Translations under genes and position numbers: made by a program
NCBI GenBank assembly: GCA_937924465.1
Contig: CALDSP010000226.1
Location: 1-8,590 of the forward strand
Length of the DNA: 8,590 bases
Direction: 5' to 3'
DNA from: an uncultured Leptospiraceae bacterium
GTDB lineage: Bacteria > Spirochaetota > Leptospiria > Leptospirales > Leptospiraceae
Part shown: piece after piece, positions 6,668-8,590 of the stretch
Layout: each line of letters starts with the position of its first letter
Numbering within the stretch: position 1 is the stretch's first letter
The notes under the pieces: generated by a model
Database searches by the model: none
Told to the model about the DNA's origin: nothing
The model's input: only the letters and a program-made list of their open reading frames with translations

Positions 6668-7576
6668 ATGAAAAATTTACTCTTAAAGTTATCAGTTTTA
6701 GTTCTAGTGTTTAGCCTCTCTGTATCTAAGCTGAGTGCCGGTCCCCTAGATGGAATGTGCATTGGATTGGTGCACGGAATTTTAGGATTTGATGACACAA
6801 AAGGACTCGCAAATGGACTCGTAAAATATTGGGGTGGTGTAGATAATTACCTGCGTTCTCAAGGTGCAAAAGTTTTAACCCCCGGTTCTTCTGCCATGTC
6901 TAACATCCAAAATAGAGCTTGGGAAACAAAATCTCAACTTCAAACATGGATGGCTGCCAATGGATGCTCTAAAGTTCATTTGATTGGACATTCTCAAGGT
7001 GGATTAGTTGTTCGCTTTATTGCTGCAAATACAGGATTTTCTAGTAAAGTGGCATCTGTGACTACAGTGAATTCTCTCCATAAAGGAGCTCCACTTGCAG
7101 ATGTTTCACTAGCGGTGATCCCAGACTTTCTGAAACCATCGGTAAATTTAGTTTTGACAACCCTAGCAAAACTCATTTATAGGGATGGTCGTCCACAGGA
7201 TGCAATCGAAATGGCTAAGTCTTTGACAGTTAACTATCTAAAAACCTTCAATGCAAATACGCCCAATGTAAGTGGAATTAAGTATTTCTCTTATGGTTCA
7301 AAAATGGCTTGGGCAGATCCAATCCAACATCCACTCATGGCTCCAACTTATCCAATTACATGGGCAGGGGGGCTTTTTTATGGACTTGGAGGAGACAACG
7401 ATGGAGTAGTTCCTTCTAGTTCTCAAAAATGGGGAACATGGAAAGGAGAGCCTAGCGCAAAATGGTATGCGACAGGAATTGATCATCTACAAGCCACTAA
7501 TTTTGAGTGGACTGGACAAAACTTCTTTAATGTAACAGGTTGGTATTTGTCTATAGCTCAAAATGCGAAACAATAA
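6668..7576 (+). CDS. Secreted triacylglycerol lipase, family I (foldase-dependent type)
   Basis: 302 residues from ATG 6668. The signal peptide (Lys2/Lys7, hydrophobic 8-19) is probably cut after LSA at residue 24, giving a mature enzyme of about 278 residues, close to Pseudomonas LipA. It is an alpha/beta hydrolase that would hydrolyse acylglycerol esters outside the cell. The oxyanion strand VHGILGFD (35-42) matches the AHGMLGFD pattern of Pseudomonas lipases. The nucleophile is Ser109 in GHSQG (107-111), the acid Asp245 in GGDNDG (241-246), and the base His273 in DHL. HKGAPLAD (138-145) is the loop after the nucleophile elbow. Differences from Pseudomonas/Burkholderia enzymes: Gln275 replaces the calcium-ligand Asp two residues after the His, and the Cys after NDG is absent; cysteines are at 31 and 100 instead. 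A lipase foldase gene lies just downstream, which supports the assignment. Export beyond the periplasm would need a type II system not seen here. Confidence 0.93.
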   Translation: MKNLLLKLSVLVLVFSLSVSKLSAGPLDGMCIGLVHGILGFDDTKGLANGLVKYWGGVDNYLRSQGAKVLTPGSSAMSNIQNRAWETKSQLQTWMAANGCSKVHLIGHSQGGLVVRFIAANTGFSSKVASVTTVNSLHKGAPLADVSLAVIPDFLKPSVNLVLTTLAKLIYRDGRPQDAIEMAKSLTVNYLKTFNANTPNVSGIKYFSYGSKMAWADPIQHPLMAPTYPITWAGGLFYGLGGDNDGVVPSSSQKWGTWKGEPSAKWYATGIDHLQATNFEWTGQNFFNVTGWYLSIAQNAKQ

Positions 7577-7592
7577 AAGGATTTGAAGTCTA

Positions 7593-7612
7593 GAGGTTGC
7601 TTTTGCAACCTC
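7593..7612 (+). terminator. Perfect stem-loop between lipase and foldase genes
   Basis: GAGGTTGC (7593-7600) and GCAACCTC (7605-7612) form a perfect 8-pair stem with a TTTT loop, 16 bases after the lipase stop. Only AATTTA follows, not a solid T-run, so it is more likely a leaky terminator or an mRNA 3'-end stabiliser than a full stop. It would let the lipase be made in excess over its foldase. Confidence 0.55.
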
Positions 7613-7633
7613 AATTTACATATAAAGTACGAA

Positions 7634-7662
7634 ATTTAAACAAAACCGAAAATTTTTATAAT
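7634..7662 (+). promoter_or_regulatory. Possible promoter of the foldase gene
   Basis: TATAAT at 7657-7662 is an exact -10 box, 41 bases before the foldase ATG. The -35 region is poor: TTTAAA at 7635-7640 with 16-base spacing matches four of six positions. In AT-rich DNA an exact TATAAT can arise by chance, so this is tentative. Confidence 0.3.
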
Positions 7663-7702
7663 TACCCATAAAGTATTATCAATCTAGACAGATGAGGAAA
7701 CA

Positions 7703-8590
7703 ATGAGTAGAAATAGTATTCTATTTGTAGGAGTAGTATTAGTTGGTATAATTGCTGGTTTATACATTCTATCATCAGGAAACAATAGTAAAAAAAGCAA
7801 TCTTCAATACGATAAATCTACCATACAAGAGTTAAAAGAACAAAACTCTAACTTAACAAAATCTATGAATTTTCCATTAGATAACTCTTTTATAGAAAAT
7901 TTCAATTTATTAAACTACAATGAATTTGTAGATTCCCTTAAAACTGGCAAAATTAATTTTATTTGGGAACTCTGGGCGTTACGCGACAAATGTCCACAAG
8001 ATTCAACAATTGTGCAATGCAATCTAATGATTTTAGAAATGATTGATAAAAAATTTAATCCTCCCGACAATGAATTAGTCAAGAAATTATTCAAACAATA
8101 CTTTGAATATGAAGCAGAACTTATAAAAATGGATTTAAGAGACAAAGATTTCACAGAAAAATATTCCGAACTCAAAAAGAAAAGAAGAGAGTTCTTTTCA
8201 GAAGAAGAAGCTCATCTTGTTTTTGGAATGGAAGAGGCTCAAATTGATTTTATAGAAAAGTCTTCCGAGTTTTTTGAGAAAACAAAAAACCTAAGTGGAA
8301 ACGAGAGAGTAAAACAATATGAAGAGTTAAAGAAAAAAATATATGGCAGTTTTTATGATTCAATGATTTCTAGAGAAGAAAAATTTGACCACTACCAAAC
8401 TGAACTACATCTTAGAGAAAAAGATTTTTCCAAATTAAATGAAAATCAAAAACAAAAAGAAATTCAAAAACTTCGAGAGAAATACTTTGGAAAAGAGGGA
8501 GCAGAAAGAATAACTCAAGTAGAAAAAGAAGAAGAAGAGTATAGGAAAAAACTAAATGACTATGAAAAAAAAGAAGAAAATTTTATTAAA
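7703..8590 (+). CDS. Lipase-specific foldase (Lif/LipB-type chaperone), 3' end outside window
   Basis: The frame runs from ATG 7703 (GAGGA at 7694-7698 is the ribosome-binding site) to the window end without a stop; 296 residues are visible of roughly 340 usual for the family. Residues 5-24 form one hydrophobic segment, the inner-membrane anchor; a variable linker (about 25-55) leads to a highly charged, helical periplasmic domain. Recognition rests on two family landmarks: LVFGMEEA (172-179), matching the conserved FG-E-EA segment, and KLREKYFGKEGAERI (256-270) followed by EEYRKKLNDY (278-287), matching the C-terminal LR..lfG.eaa.Rl...W..Rl..Y pattern. KKLFKQYFEYEAEL (127-140) matches the mini-domain 1 end. 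The signature RxxFDY(F/C)LSAxGE appears only in altered form at 83-95. Cysteines C97 and C106 follow it. Lif proteins wrap and fold their cognate lipase, which here is the gene immediately upstream. Confidence 0.85.
   Translation, partial: MSRNSILFVGVVLVGIIAGLYILSSGNNSKKSNLQYDKSTIQELKEQNSNLTKSMNFPLDNSFIENFNLLNYNEFVDSLKTGKINFIWELWALRDKCPQDSTIVQCNLMILEMIDKKFNPPDNELVKKLFKQYFEYEAELIKMDLRDKDFTEKYSELKKKRREFFSEEEAHLVFGMEEAQIDFIEKSSEFFEKTKNLSGNERVKQYEELKKKIYGSFYDSMISREEKFDHYQTELHLREKDFSKLNENQKQKEIQKLREKYFGKEGAERITQVEKEEEEYRKKLNDYEKKEENFIK

Noticed and set aside
6559..6798. Minus-strand open frame covering the lipase leader, with a hydrophobic N-terminus
   Set aside because: Its hydrophobic part is the reverse complement of the AT-rich leader, the remainder is antisense to the lipase signal peptide, and no homology is recognisable.
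7915..8175. Minus-strand open frame inside the foldase region
   Set aside because: The plus strand is open through the window end and carries lipase-foldase landmarks; the minus frame is its antisense shadow.

Overview
The window is AT-rich, densely coding DNA that looks like an ordinary chromosome of a Gram-negative-type bacterium. Three proteins carry export signals, and one is an inner-membrane-anchored, periplasm-facing lipase foldase, so two membranes are likely. The low G+C and the style of the proteins suggest a spirochaete of the Leptospira group. That is a guess: there is no rRNA or other phylogenetic marker here. No tRNA, CRISPR array, insertion sequence or phage gene was seen.

Layout. 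At the left edge is the 3' part of a PAS-PAS sensor histidine kinase (+ strand); its start lies outside the window. It converges on ribF (- strand), the bifunctional flavokinase/FAD synthetase. A short divergent spacer follows, then four closely spaced + strand genes at 2879-6364: a small exported protein of unknown function, a methyltransferase with an N-terminal zinc ribbon that starts at TTG inside the previous stop codon, an exported protein with a calcium-loop-like motif, and a CoA-transferase of the acetyl-CoA hydrolase/4-hydroxybutyrate CoA-transferase family. The run ends at a strong intrinsic terminator.

The next 303 bases are non-coding and hold several inverted repeats. Then come a secreted family I (Pseudomonas/Burkholderia type) lipase and, after a 126-base gap with a perfect stem-loop, the lipase-specific foldase (Lif/LipB type), which is cut by the right edge. 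The foldase is easily missed because it has no stop codon in the window.

Working together: the lipase would cross the inner membrane by the Sec route, be folded by the membrane-anchored foldase in the periplasm, and be exported by a secretion system not present here. This pair is the most interesting part of the window. The lipase has changes at the known calcium and disulfide positions, and the foldase has a strongly altered version of its signature motif, so this may be a divergent branch of the lipase-foldase system. The other genes are mostly housekeeping or of unknown function and have no evident tie to the lipase.
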